The notes under the pieces were generated by a model. It saw nothing but the letters and a program-made list of their open reading frames with translations. It was not told where the DNA came from and did not search any database. DNA of 64,000 bases from JAKZVK01 sp965248255 (GTDB taxonomy: Bacteria; Acidobacteriota; Terriglobia; Bryobacterales; UBA6623): assembly GCA_965248255.1 (NCBI GenBank), contig CBDFIW010000004.1, positions 1,612,001 through 1,676,000 of the forward strand. The letters run 5' to 3'. Positions 49,786-59,228 of this stretch are shown here, piece by piece. Positions within the stretch are counted from its first letter, which is position 1; each line of letters opens with the position of its first letter. A program made the position numbers and the translations under genes.

Positions 49786-52620
49786 GTTCGCCTGCTCGAC
49801 TCGTTTGCGATACGTAAGCAGAGGGACTGGCAGAGCTCGGTTGCTCCGCATCGATCCAAGCGCGCGCAGGGGCTGCCTTGGAGCTTGGTTGCCCTCGCTC
49901 TCATCGTTCCACTTGTTCCTTCCGCTAATGCCGATTCGGGTCCGGGCCGCTTGGACGAGATTTCCCAGCCGCCATCGCAAACCAAACCTGCAGATCCGGG
50001 CGAGCCATCGAGGGGGGTCGCGCGGGAAGGCGCAGCCGCCGACGCAGCTTCCGAAGAAGGTGAGGCGCCAACCGCTGTCCCCGCCGAATCCAATACCACA
50101 GAGCGAACAGCGCTGAATCTACTCGGAGAGGTGGATTCCTCAGCTGGTGAAAGCCGCCGCAACGAGAACGTTCAGATCACTCTGATCGACAATAACGTTC
50201 TCAACGAACTGAACCGCCGTATGGGGACCACAACGACGGTCGTTCGTGAGTTCCAAGTCGATCGCGGCTACTTCGGAGCGGAATTCGGAGGACCGCCGAC
50301 GTCCTCTTTGCACTTGGATGATTCGAGGGTTTCACGCGTCCACGGGAGTCTCTACGGGTCGCACAACAACAGCGTTTTCTCGGCTCGTTCGTTCTTCCAA
50401 GTCGGCGACGTCCAGCCGGCGCGAAGCAATGACTACGGCTTTCGGTTGGGAGCGCCCCTCTGGCGTGGCAGCGACATATTCTTCGACGGCAGCCAACAGC
50501 GGATCCGCGGCAGCGTGAATGGCAATGTGCTGGTGTTGGCGCCCGATGAGAGGACGCCCCTGGCGCAAGATCCGGCGACTCGAGCGTTTGTCCAGCAGAT
50601 CATCGACGCCTTCCCGGCCGAGCTTCCCAACCGCACGGACATCAATCCGCGAGCACTCAACACCAGTGCGCCGCAAGAAATCGACAACGATGCGATCGCG
50701 ACGCGCCTCGATCAAGTCTGGAAAGACAACGACCGTCTTTCGTTGGGGTACAGCTTCAAGAAGCAAAAAGTGGATGCGTTTCAATTGGTAAGCGGCCAGA
50801 ACCCGAATACCACGACCCGATCGCACGATAGCCGCATCACGTGGAACCGAGCTTGGTCGGCGGCCACGACGTCCGATGTCTCGTTGGGTTTCAACCGAGT
50901 GACTTCTTTGCTAATTCCCGATGAGACCAACTTCGGCCCGGAGATCTACACGTCGCTGATCTTGGAGGGTCTAAACAATAGTTTGAGTATTCCCATCGAT
51001 CGGGCTCAGAATCGATTTCGTTATGCCGCACGAGTTCGACACGTGCGCGGGCGGCACCGGCTGACGACAGGTTTCGATGTCTTTCGTAAACAGATGAACG
51101 GCGTCGAAAACTCGTCCCATTTGGGCGGGTTCTCCTTTGGCGACGACTTTGAAGACGAGTTGGGCCGGCCCCGCGACGCCATCACTAATCTTCGCTTGGG
51201 GACCGCCAGTGAGTTCCTGCTAGGGATTGGCAACGTCCATCGTGGCTTTCGCTACTGGGACCTTCAGGCTTTTGTCGGCGACGATTGGCAGGTGCAATCC
51301 AACTTGACCCTGCACTTCGGTCTACGCTACCAACCCCTGACGAGGCCGCTCGAGGTGAACGCCCTGACTGACATTCCCTATAGCTGCGACTGTAACAACG
51401 TCGCTCCGCGATTCGGGTTTGCCTATCGCATCAACGAGACATGGGGGGCGATTCGCGGCGCCTACGGAATGCATTTCGGAGAAATTTTTCCGGTGACTTT
51501 CGGGCAGGCACGGTTCAATCCACCGGGCAATCTTCGGCTACGACTCCCCGCACCGAGTCTGATCAACCCGTTGGAAGGCGTGATCGTGGACCCCACCGAC
51601 CCCAACGCGAGAGCCTCCCTGTTCGTCATCTCTCCCGACCTCGTGGCGCCCTACTCCCATCAGTACAACTTCAGTTGGGAACTCAACCCGGCGAGGGACT
51701 GGACCCTTCAACTCGGCTACGTGGGAAGTCGCTCGCATCGGCTGATCAGCATGTGGGCTTCCAACCGGGCGCGGCCGGTGGCGGGGATTCCCCTGCTGAC
51801 GAGCACTGTCAACGACCGGCGACCCGACCCCAATTACTTTGAAAACCGCGACATCCTCAACGGCTCGCGGGCGTACTTTGATGCCGCGCGGGCGACACTC
51901 ACCGTACCGGGCTGGCAGGGTCTCAGCTCCAGTGTTTCCTACTGGATCAGTAAGGCGATCGACTTGGGGGCGATCTACTCCAGCACGGGAAACCCAGCGG
52001 ACAGCGCCCGCGGGCGCAGCCAGACCGAGTTCGACGTTCATGGTGACGTGAAGGCCTTGAGCGAGTTTGATCAGTCGCACGCGTTCCTTTGGCGTGTCGT
52101 TTATCAAACTCCCGCTTTGGGCGGGAGAAGGACCTGGACTCGAAAGATGTTCGGCCGGTGGGAGCTGTTTTCGGTTGTCCTTCTGAAGTCGGGAACCCCG
52201 GTGACGGTGACAAGTGGCTCTGACGGCCCTGGGTTTGGCAATGTTGACGGGGCGTTCGCCGACCGCGTCCATATCCTGGATCCCTCCATTCTGGGCCGCA
52301 GCATCGACCATCCGGACACGTCCGCTCAACGGCTCCCGCATTCCGCTTTCGCTTTCATCCAACCCGGGGAGCAGGCCGGCAACATCGGCCGCAACACCTT
52401 TCGCAAAGACGGGATTCATAACATTAACTTCGCCGTCTCGCGCAATTGGAAAATCGCCGCGGAGAAGATCCTGGTCTTCCGTGTGGAGTCGATTAATCTC
52501 TTCAATGCACCCCAATTTGCTGAGCCGGGTTTGGCACTCTCATCCCCGAGCTTCGGCGAAATCACCAACACACTCAACGATGGCCGGACGTTTCGGTTTC
52601 TACTGCAGTTCGCGTTCTGA
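49729..52620 (+). CDS. Oar-like TonB-dependent receptor, with kinase-derived N-terminus
   Basis: A 963-aa frame. Residues 1-19 come from the kinase relic, so GTG 49729 is unlikely to be the native start. A signal peptide (LPWSLVALALIVPLVPSANA) occurs at about 49-68 with no ATG before it. A Pro/Glu-rich linker follows, then a plug-like region (VVREFQVDRGYFGAEFGGPP) and a large barrel: FVGDDWQVQSNLTLHFGLRY, WELNPARDWTLQLGYVGSRS, and the last strand RTFRFLLQFAF. This is the adventurous-gliding/Oar type found in many acidobacterial copies. Whether it is expressed depends on an upstream start that was not found. Confidence 0.78.
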   Translation: MYKAEDRKINRTVALRVLAVRLLDSFAIRKQRDWQSSVAPHRSKRAQGLPWSLVALALIVPLVPSANADSGPGRLDEISQPPSQTKPADPGEPSRGVAREGAAADAASEEGEAPTAVPAESNTTERTALNLLGEVDSSAGESRRNENVQITLIDNNVLNELNRRMGTTTTVVREFQVDRGYFGAEFGGPPTSSLHLDDSRVSRVHGSLYGSHNNSVFSARSFFQVGDVQPARSNDYGFRLGAPLWRGSDIFFDGSQQRIRGSVNGNVLVLAPDERTPLAQDPATRAFVQQIIDAFPAELPNRTDINPRALNTSAPQEIDNDAIATRLDQVWKDNDRLSLGYSFKKQKVDAFQLVSGQNPNTTTRSHDSRITWNRAWSAATTSDVSLGFNRVTSLLIPDETNFGPEIYTSLILEGLNNSLSIPIDRAQNRFRYAARVRHVRGRHRLTTGFDVFRKQMNGVENSSHLGGFSFGDDFEDELGRPRDAITNLRLGTASEFLLGIGNVHRGFRYWDLQAFVGDDWQVQSNLTLHFGLRYQPLTRPLEVNALTDIPYSCDCNNVAPRFGFAYRINETWGAIRGAYGMHFGEIFPVTFGQARFNPPGNLRLRLPAPSLINPLEGVIVDPTDPNARASLFVISPDLVAPYSHQYNFSWELNPARDWTLQLGYVGSRSHRLISMWASNRARPVAGIPLLTSTVNDRRPDPNYFENRDILNGSRAYFDAARATLTVPGWQGLSSSVSYWISKAIDLGAIYSSTGNPADSARGRSQTEFDVHGDVKALSEFDQSHAFLWRVVYQTPALGGRRTWTRKMFGRWELFSVVLLKSGTPVTVTSGSDGPGFGNVDGAFADRVHILDPSILGRSIDHPDTSAQRLPHSAFAFIQPGEQAGNIGRNTFRKDGIHNINFAVSRNWKIAAEKILVFRVESINLFNAPQFAEPGLALSSPSFGEITNTLNDGRTFRFLLQFAF

Positions 52621-52730
52621 GTCTCGAGACCGAGGCCAGCGGCCAGACGTCCATCGCCATGGCCTTCCTTGAAAATCTGAGGCCCCCGAGAACGCGACGA
52701 GATGCCCACCTGCAAATACGTCGATCGACT

Positions 52731-53929
52731 GGTGCTTCCGTCATCGAGTGTTGCTAAGCCGCCAGCTGTACTCGCCTATCGTTCACAATCACCAAGATCG
52801 TGCAGCGGGCGAACACCGACTTGACCTTTTGCCATGCCAGCAAAGCGATCGTCGACGAGAAGATCTCCCTTAACGTCAGTCGCCGCTTCGTCAGACCGGC
52901 CTGGATGGCCGGTGTCCTGACCTCGCCTCCGAATTTCAGCGCCCGGTGAGGCCTCACGAAGTTGTAATAGCAGCGCAGCAGCTCGAGGTGAGCTGTCAGT
53001 CGCTCTGTCCGGCGTGCGTAGCAAATCGTTCGACGAGAAAGATACGCCGAGCCCTGTCGGATCGTCAGATTCAGCCGTTCGATGAACGACGTGTTCAGTG
53101 TCTCCGAGTCCCCGGAGTCAGCCAACGCCTGCGCCCATCGCCAGGCGGCACCGATCCTTGTTCTTCGCTCCACTCTGACCACACGATCGTTCCTGCGCAT
53201 CTTGATCACCTGGCCGTACAGGCAGGCCGGGCCAAAGATGCGCCGCACGACTTTCTCGTAGAACTCGAATCCGTCCGTCGCGATCAGTGGGAAGCGGGCA
53301 AGATTCATACGGTTCGCTACATCTCGAAAGAGGGTCAGCGTGTTGTTGTAACTCCGTCTCCCGACCACCGTCGAAGGCCAGAGCCGAGACCACACGTCAA
53401 TCACAGCGAAGATCCAGATGGGCTGTTGCTTGCCTCCGACGATCGTACGAATCTCGTCGGCCTGCAGCTCCTCCACGGCCAGGCCCGTGATCCTTCGCGC
53501 GTTGAATCGACAACAAGAGTTGGCGGCCCGTTCGAGCCAGCGATCGACGGTATTCCAGGCGATTTGCTTGACACGAGCGATCGCGGACTTATTCAGGCCT
53601 TCGATGCTGAGGGCGGCGACTTCGTCGAACGTCGCGCGACGATGTTGGAGTCGATAATAAGCCGTCCCGGTGTTCGTGCCGAAGGTCTTGCCGCAAGTCC
53701 GGCATCGGTATCGACGACGCTTTCCGAACTTGGTCCGGTAGAAGCCGTGGCGGACGATGCTTCCGGCAGTGGCTTTTCCCGCCAGCGGGCAGTCCCTGTT
53801 CGCGCAGCTGAGACTCTTCATTCCTCCTGAACCGGTCGACAGCAGGACTGGTCGCCCGGAATTGAGCCTCAAAGCCTAGCAGGTACAGGAGTTACGGTTG
53901 GGTCGCCAACAGTTGATGGCGGAAGCACC
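52731..53929. mobile_element. IS1-like insertion sequence
   Basis: Terminal repeats GGTGCTTCCGTCATCGAGTG at 52731 and the complement of GGTGCTTCCGCCATCAACTG ending at 53929. The GGTG start is typical of IS1-family ends. No clear 8-9-bp target duplication remains. The element carries one transposase and interrupts the gene that follows coaE. Confidence 0.75.
52754..53821 (-). CDS. IS1-like DDE transposase with N-terminal zinc ribbon
   Basis: A 355-aa protein from the ATG at 53821, where AGGAGG is very close upstream; the frame is also open 17 codons further. Residues 1-50 form a zinc ribbon (CANRDCPLAG...YRCRTCGKTFG). A helix-turn-helix region (VAALSIEGLNKSAIARV) leads to the catalytic part: ELQADEIRTIVGGKQQPIW (Asp), PLIATDGFEFYEKVV (Asp) and NTSFIERLNLTIRQGSAYLS (Glu), then YNFVRPHRALK. 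The triad is intact. The family label rests on the zinc ribbon and the GGTG ends. Confidence 0.8.
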   Translation of the reverse strand: MKSLSCANRDCPLAGKATAGSIVRHGFYRTKFGKRRRYRCRTCGKTFGTNTGTAYYRLQHRRATFDEVAALSIEGLNKSAIARVKQIAWNTVDRWLERAANSCCRFNARRITGLAVEELQADEIRTIVGGKQQPIWIFAVIDVWSRLWPSTVVGRRSYNNTLTLFRDVANRMNLARFPLIATDGFEFYEKVVRRIFGPACLYGQVIKMRRNDRVVRVERRTRIGAAWRWAQALADSGDSETLNTSFIERLNLTIRQGSAYLSRRTICYARRTERLTAHLELLRCYYNFVRPHRALKFGGEVRTPAIQAGLTKRRLTLREIFSSTIALLAWQKVKSVFARCTILVIVNDRRVQLAA

Positions 53930-54017
53930 TCCAGCGGGGCAACGTGGTCCACGCGACGAAGGCGACCGTTAGCAACACCGCCAGCCAAAAAGGACGCCAG
54001 GTGATTCGACTTCTCAC
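53930..54017 (-). pseudogene. Membrane-protein gene downstream of coaE, truncated by the IS1-like element
   Basis: GTG at 54017 overlaps the coaE stop (GTGA). Twenty-nine codons encode RSRITWRPFWLAVLLTVAFV and then AWTTLPRW, an N-terminal signal-anchor-like segment, before the IS end at 53929. The continuation beyond the IS (minus strand below 52731) was not recognised. The gene was probably translationally coupled to coaE. Confidence 0.55.
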
Positions 54018-54619
54018 GCCGCTCCCTGCTTAAACTTCTCGTAGGCGTCTCGTACCTGCCCGGCCGTTTCTTCGTATGTGCCCGACGTATCGATGACGTA
54101 GTTGGCGTAGCGCCGTTTCTTCTCGAGCGGCAGCTGGCGGTCGAGCCGCGCGCGGGCCTCCTGCTCCGTGGCTCCGCTGCGCTCGCGGAACCGTTGGATC
54201 TGCATCTCTGGCGGACAGACCGCCAAGATCAGCCGATCGTAGCGTTTGTAACTGCCACTCTCAATCATGATGGCCGCTTCGACAACCGCGATACCGTGCG
54301 GGTCGTTCCCCGCCGTCTGCTCGAAGAACTCCTCCTGACGCTGGAAGACATAAGGGTGAACGAACGAGTTCAGCACCTTCAGCCGTTCCGGGTTGGGAAA
54401 GACCAGCGCCCCTAAAGCTTTGCGGTCAATCTCCCCGTCGTCTTTAACAATCTCGCGGCCGAATTCAGCAACGACTTGGCCGTAGCAATCGCTGTCGGGC
54501 AGCAGCGCTTCGTGTCCAAGCCGATCGGCATGAATCACGTGGCATCCGAGATCTTCGAGTTCCCGGGCGACGTGGGTCTTGCCGCTCGCGAGGCCCCCTG
54601 TGAGTCCGACTTTAAGCAT
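54014..54619 (-). CDS. coaE: Dephospho-CoA kinase
   Basis: A 201-aa protein from ATG 54619 (a GTG lies one codon upstream). P-loop GGLASGKT spans 8-15; HVIHADRLGHEALLPD, FPNPERLKVLNSFVHPYVF and EAAIMIESGSYKRYDRLILA match the family, including the Asp of the DADx region. It phosphorylates dephospho-CoA, the last step of CoA synthesis. Length is normal. Its stop overlaps the start of a truncated downstream gene. Confidence 0.95.
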   Translation of the reverse strand: MLKVGLTGGLASGKTHVARELEDLGCHVIHADRLGHEALLPDSDCYGQVVAEFGREIVKDDGEIDRKALGALVFPNPERLKVLNSFVHPYVFQRQEEFFEQTAGNDPHGIAVVEAAIMIESGSYKRYDRLILAVCPPEMQIQRFRERSGATEQEARARLDRQLPLEKKRRYANYVIDTSGTYEETAGQVRDAYEKFKQGAA

Positions 54620-54949
54620 CACTTCTCATTCTACAGGGGCCGCTACAGAGGCTGAATCGTCCGGGGCGATACTGGCTGCCGTCGAGCCTGCAACTACTGG
54701 GTCCGCTGAGGCTTTTCCATCGCTCTGTCAGAGCTCTCGGCGCGTGGGGGTCGATACCTGGGGTTCCGCCTGGGGGCGTCACCCCAGGCTAACATCCAAC
54801 GCCGCTTCGCGGCTTGCGTCGTGTGTGGGCTGGCGGATCGAGCTGGGCTAACGCCCGACGCCGCTGCGTGGCCGGCAGTTGATCAGCGCGGGCTCACGCC
54901 CACGGGCCCGCGGACTTACGTCGGCGGCTCTGTTGTGGCGGGTCGGGGG
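54620..54949. repeat. Intergenic dispersed repeats
   Basis: No gene is seen. From about 54750 there are several GC-rich inverted motifs: CCTGGGGTTCCGCCTGGGGG with GTCACCCCAGG downstream, AACGCCGCTTCGCGGCTTGCG, and CGGGCTCACGCCCACGGGCCCG. The clustering and GC hairpins resemble other repeat blocks in this window. Confidence 0.5.
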
Positions 54950-55873
54950 TCAACGCTGTCCTCGGCGGCGCCGTGCCGCCGCCAGGGTGTTGACCATCAA
55001 CATGGCAACTGTCAGCGGACCGACGCCGCCGGGGACGGGTGTGTAGGCGCCGGCCACCTCCGCGACGTCTTTGGGGTGAACGTCGCCGACCAGCACCGAG
55101 CCCTTTTCGCGAAACTGGTCGAGCTTCTTCGGCAGGCCGGCACAGATTCTCTCGACCTCGGGAGCCTCGGTGAGATGATTGATGCCGACATCAAGCACGG
55201 TGGCGCCCGGACGGATATAGTCGCGCGTGACCAGCGCGGGACGCCCGATCGCCGCCACGAGTATGTCCGCTTCCCTCGCGACGGCGGGCAGATCTTGGGT
55301 CTTGGAATGGCAGACCGTTACGGTGGCGTTCCCATGCAACAGCAGCAGCGCGGCAGGCTTGCCAACAATGTCGCTGCGGCCAACGATAACGGCCCGCTTA
55401 CCTGCAATCGGGATCTCGCTGCGCCGCAGGATTTCGATCAAGCCGGCAGGGGTGCAGGGGACCGGTCCGGGGCGCTTCGTCACCAGCGCCCCCATATTGA
55501 ATGGGTGGAAACCGTCGACGTCTTTCTCCGGTGAGACCTCGAGCAGCACCCGCGCGGAATCGACCTGCGGCGGGAGGGGCAGTTGGACGAGGATGCCGTC
55601 GATTTCGTGACGCGCGTTGAGCTGGGCGACGAGGTTAAGTAGTTCCCTGGTTGTTGCGCCCGCGGGCGGTGTGATCGTCTCACTGTGAATGCCGACTTTT
55701 TCGCAGGCCTTGATCTTGTTTCGGACGTAGATCTCCGACGCCGGGTTGTCGCCGACGAGGACTGCTGCAAGGCCGGGGCGCACGCCTCGGGCGGTGAGGG
55801 AGGCAACTCCCCGTTCGACCTCCGCCAGGATCTCGTCGCGAATACGGTTTCCGCTGAGGATGCGGGCGGGCAA
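54950..55873 (-). CDS. folD: Bifunctional methylenetetrahydrofolate dehydrogenase/cyclohydrolase
   Basis: A 307-aa protein. The start chosen is TTG 55873, which gives the usual PARILSGNRIRDE beginning and has GGAGAG about 6 nt upstream; a longer frame to 55915 is possible. Family motifs are SEIYVRNKIKACEKVGI (with the catalytic Lys), DGILVQLPLPPQVDS, SPEKDVDGFHPFNMG, VIVGRSDIVGKPAALLLL (NADP site) and YTPVPGGVGPLTVAMLM. It interconverts 5,10-methylene- and 10-formyl-tetrahydrofolate. It stands alone. Confidence 0.95.
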   Translation of the reverse strand: MPARILSGNRIRDEILAEVERGVASLTARGVRPGLAAVLVGDNPASEIYVRNKIKACEKVGIHSETITPPAGATTRELLNLVAQLNARHEIDGILVQLPLPPQVDSARVLLEVSPEKDVDGFHPFNMGALVTKRPGPVPCTPAGLIEILRRSEIPIAGKRAVIVGRSDIVGKPAALLLLHGNATVTVCHSKTQDLPAVAREADILVAAIGRPALVTRDYIRPGATVLDVGINHLTEAPEVERICAGLPKKLDQFREKGSVLVGDVHPKDVAEVAGAYTPVPGGVGPLTVAMLMVNTLAAARRRRGQR

Positions 55874-55915
55874 GGGCTCTCTCCGACAGAACCTGCGAGA
55901 GGGGCATGATAGCAC

Positions 55916-56285
55916 GAGGGTTAATGGGGCCTCGTGCCAAGCCGCGTCTGCAAAGGAGCGGCGTGATGAGCCCGCAAACGGCCCCTACGACTCGTGGGTG
56001 GCGACCAACTCAGCACGGATCAGACCGTTATGCGAGGTGGACCTGCAATAGTCTTACCCATATCCCGGTTCAGTTCATGGTGTAGGGGTGGACCGCTGTG
56101 TCCACCCCGGTGCCGCGTTGCTCTCGCCTTCGACGCTGAGAGAACCGGCATTGCCAAGCGACGCGGCCGGGCGGACACGGCGGTCCGCCCCTACGCCTGC
56201 TGATCCTCGACACTCGGGATATCAAGGGCCCGGTGGGCGGGCGCAGGGACCCACCCCTACAATCGAAAAAAGGCCCCTTGGTAGA
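55916..56285. repeat. Intergenic palindromic repeats (GTAGGGG family)
   Basis: No gene is seen. Hairpin GGGTGGAC-N6-GTCCACCC at 56087-56108 follows GTAG; a partner GGGCGGAC-N6-GTCCGCCC at 56169-56190 is followed by CTACG, so the pair is arranged as an inverted repeat of hairpins. A further piece near 56232-56262 ends CCCACCCCTACAATCG. The same leader occurs at 19176 and 63056. Confidence 0.65.
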
Positions 56286-57206
56286 GTGAAGGGCGTGCAA
56301 GCGCCCTCACGCTTGTTGGATCGCGAGACTCTGGAGCGTCTCGAGCGGCTTGCGATCCGTTGGCAGCAGTCGTTCCAGGGGCTGCTGGGCGGGCACAATG
56401 TCTCGCGCTATGCCGGCGTGGGCCACGAGTTTCTCGACCATCGTCAGTTCCACCAGGGTGACGATCTGCGCTCGGTCAACTGGCGGGCGTATCTGCGGCT
56501 GGAGCGGCTGTTCTTAAAGATGTTCCGAACGGAGCCGCGCACGCCGGTGCGGTTGTGGCTCGACACCAGCGAGTCGATGGCATGCGGCGCCTCACCGGGC
56601 GGACCTGGTGAGCCGAAGTTCGCGTTCGCCTGCCGATTGGCGGCGGCGCTGTGCTACGTGGGTCTGGTGCGGCTGGAGTCGATTGTGGTCCAACCGTTCT
56701 CTGAGCGCTTGGGGGAGAACTTTCGCGCCGGGGGCGGGCGGCACCGCTTCGCTCCGGCGTCGCAGTTTCTCAGCAGTCTGGAGACCGGCGGGGCCTCGAA
56801 CTTCGAGTCGGCCGTGCGTGAGTTCCTGACGCGCTCCCCCGCCCCCGGGCTGTCGATTGTTCTTTCCGACTTTCTTGATGAAGGGGACGCTCCACGCGCG
56901 CTGCAGTATCTGGCCGACCTCGGCCAGGAGTTGCTGCTGATTCATGTGGCCGGACCCGAGGATGACGATCCATCATGGCAGGGCGAGCTGGACATGGTGG
57001 ACGCGGAATCAGGTGAGACCGTGCGGCTTACCGTCGACGAGCACTTGATTCAAGGCTACACGGACGCTTACCGCGAGCATTGCCACGCCATCGAGTACGC
57101 GGCGTTGCGAAACAGCGGCCGCTACATCCATCTGACGACGGCACTCGACCTCGGCGACACACTCTACGGCGCGCTGGCCGGGGCTGGTTCGGTGGGCCTG
57201 CACTAG
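56286..57206 (+). CDS. DUF58 protein (VWA-like)
   Basis: A 306-aa protein from GTG 56286; an in-frame extension upstream passes through palindromic repeats and is not expected to be coding. Core motifs are LGGHNVSRYAGVGHEFLDHR and FHQGDDLRSVNWRAYLRLER, then a VWA-type RLWLDTSESMACG with Asp-x-Ser-x-Ser MIDAS-like residues, and SIVLSDFLDEGDAPRALQYL. It is followed 15 nt later by a BatA-like gene and then a VWA protein, the usual order in aerotolerance/MoxR clusters. No MoxR ATPase gene precedes it here. Confidence 0.9.
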   Translation: MKGVQAPSRLLDRETLERLERLAIRWQQSFQGLLGGHNVSRYAGVGHEFLDHRQFHQGDDLRSVNWRAYLRLERLFLKMFRTEPRTPVRLWLDTSESMACGASPGGPGEPKFAFACRLAAALCYVGLVRLESIVVQPFSERLGENFRAGGGRHRFAPASQFLSSLETGGASNFESAVREFLTRSPAPGLSIVLSDFLDEGDAPRALQYLADLGQELLLIHVAGPEDDDPSWQGELDMVDAESGETVRLTVDEHLIQGYTDAYREHCHAIEYAALRNSGRYIHLTTALDLGDTLYGALAGAGSVGLH

Positions 57207-57221
57207 GCTGGGCTCGACGCC

Positions 57222-59228
57222 ATGGGACTGCTTAACCTGACGCTGGTCGAGTTTCTCAGCGTCCTCATCCCACTGAGTACGTTCTTGGTTGCTCTCTATT
57301 TCTACGACCGCTCGCGACGAAGGCAAATCGTCTCGGCACTCCGCTTCTGGCCGCGGCGAGCGGCCTACCCGACCGCCACGCGTCGCAAGAAGCTGCAGCA
57401 GCCATGGTCGTTGGTGCTGCAATTGTTGGCGATGTTACTGCTTCTGCTTGCGATTGCCGATTGGCGGTTCGATGTCACGGGCCGCCCGCCACGATACCAC
57501 GTCGTGATTGTCGAGACGTCGGCGTTGATGCGCGCGAATAATTCGGGGCCCGAGGGCGGGACGCTGATAGACGCTGCGCGCCGCCGCGGCCTGGCGTACC
57601 TGAGAGCGATTCCGCAAGGCGACCGGGTGATGGTGATCCACGCCGACGCCAACCCGACGCCTGCAACCCGCTTCACGGCCGATCGTGCGGAACTCGAGAA
57701 AGCGATTCGGGGAGCCGAGGCGGGATGGACCGCCGTTCACCTGGCGGGAGCGTTCGAGTTGGCGCGGACCAGCTTGCAGTTGGCCGTCAGGGCGGAAGGC
57801 GAGAGTGGCGGAGCGGCTGATCTCGCTTCTTCGAAGAGCGTGGGTGAGGTGGCCTACATTGGCAGCGGCAAGTTGACTCGCGCGGAAGTGGGCCGTGTCG
57901 ATACGACGGCAATCCCGTTTCCTCGATTTATCGAGGCGGGTGAGGTGGCTGAGGATGTGGGTGTTCGCCGGCTGACTGCCCACCGCGACGCGGCCGACCC
58001 CGCCCGCTGGCAAGTGGTGGCCGAAGTCCACAACTACGATGCGCAGCCTCGCGCGATTCGGGTCGAGTTCTCGTTTGAGGACCGGTCGCTTGGCCACAAG
58101 GACCTCGAACTGCCACCCGACGACAGCAGCGAGATCAACTTCAGTCTGCGGACCCGGCGCGCGGGACGGCTCCGAGCCGAGTTGGCCGCCGACGGTTTTG
58201 CGCTCAACAACCAAGCCCGCCTCGATCTGCCGGCCTACCGCACGAGAACCGTTGAGGTCTATTCGGCGAATCCGGACCTGTGGCGTACGCTGGTCGCGGC
58301 GGCTCCGGGCGTGCGAGCTGTGTTTCGCCGCCCAGATGAGTACGAAGCAACCGATTCCCCAACCGCCCTTCGGCTTTTTGACCGATTTGCGCCGCCATCG
58401 GCGCCTGCCGGCATCTACTTCAGTCCTCCGCCCGACGCCGCACTCGTCAAGGTGACTCGGACTATCGGCGATGCCCGCATCACTCGTTGGACGGAGCACC
58501 CTGTCGGGCAAGGGCTCGAAAGCCGCGACGTAGTGCTCGAACGCGCCTTGGTGTTCGAACCCGGGCCGGACGACGCGGTGGTTGCGGAAACTGCCGCCGG
58601 GCCGCTGATCGTGGCGCGGTCGGGCCCGAGCTCGAACACGGTGGTGGTCGGTTTCCACCCATTCGATGCAGGAGTCGAGAACCAACTGCTGACACCCCTC
58701 TTGTTCGCGAAGATTCTGCATTGGCTTTCGCCTGACGTTTTCCTCAGCACCGAGCTGCGTGCCGCGCCGCCCGGCTTGGTAGAGACGGTTCTCGAATCGG
58801 AGCGTGAGGAAGACCTGACGGTGTCCTCAGCCGAGAACCCGGGGCTGCCCTGGTCTCTGACGAACCGTCGTCTTCGCTTCTATGCGGCGCGTCCCGGGAT
58901 GGTGCAGGTCCGTACGCCCCATCAACGGTTGCAGTTTGCGCTGAATCTCCCCGAGATCGCCGCAGCTCAGTGGGAGCCGCCGGAGCGCGTTCGGAACGGG
59001 GTGCCACCCCCTACCCGCACGGCCGGTGGACCGGGAGTCGAGTTGTGGCCGTGGCTTGCTCTTGTGGCGCTCGTCTTGTTGGTTGTCGACTGGCACCTCT
59101 TTGGCCGCTTGTCGGCGCCGGCAGCCGGCCCGGCGATTCCACTGAGTCGAGGGAAGGCGGCGCGAACCATCCTCATGGGTTTGGAGGAAACAAAGGAGCA
59201 GGTGAGGGAGAGGCAGGCGGTGCATTGA
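57222..59228 (+). CDS. BatA/VWA-type membrane protein
   Basis: A 668-aa protein. The N-terminal BatA-like part has two membrane segments (VEFLSVLIPLSTFLVALYFY and WSLVLQLLAMLLLLLAIADW) around an RRRQIVSALRFWPRR loop. A VWA-like domain follows (YHVVIVETSALMRANNSG) in which the MIDAS DxSxS is degraded to ETSAL, so metal binding is unlikely. A beta-sandwich-rich middle and a C-terminal membrane anchor (WLALVALVLLVVDWHLFG) complete it. It overlaps the next gene by 4 nt and forms an operon with the DUF58 gene. Confidence 0.82.
   Translation: MGLLNLTLVEFLSVLIPLSTFLVALYFYDRSRRRQIVSALRFWPRRAAYPTATRRKKLQQPWSLVLQLLAMLLLLLAIADWRFDVTGRPPRYHVVIVETSALMRANNSGPEGGTLIDAARRRGLAYLRAIPQGDRVMVIHADANPTPATRFTADRAELEKAIRGAEAGWTAVHLAGAFELARTSLQLAVRAEGESGGAADLASSKSVGEVAYIGSGKLTRAEVGRVDTTAIPFPRFIEAGEVAEDVGVRRLTAHRDAADPARWQVVAEVHNYDAQPRAIRVEFSFEDRSLGHKDLELPPDDSSEINFSLRTRRAGRLRAELAADGFALNNQARLDLPAYRTRTVEVYSANPDLWRTLVAAAPGVRAVFRRPDEYEATDSPTALRLFDRFAPPSAPAGIYFSPPPDAALVKVTRTIGDARITRWTEHPVGQGLESRDVVLERALVFEPGPDDAVVAETAAGPLIVARSGPSSNTVVVGFHPFDAGVENQLLTPLLFAKILHWLSPDVFLSTELRAAPPGLVETVLESEREEDLTVSSAENPGLPWSLTNRRLRFYAARPGMVQVRTPHQRLQFALNLPEIAAAQWEPPERVRNGVPPPTRTAGGPGVELWPWLALVALVLLVVDWHLFGRLSAPAAGPAIPLSRGKAARTILMGLEETKEQVRERQAVH

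Noticed and set aside
56088..56285. A 66-codon N-terminal extension of the DUF58 gene
   Set aside because: It consists of palindromic repeats; the family sequence begins after GTG 56286.
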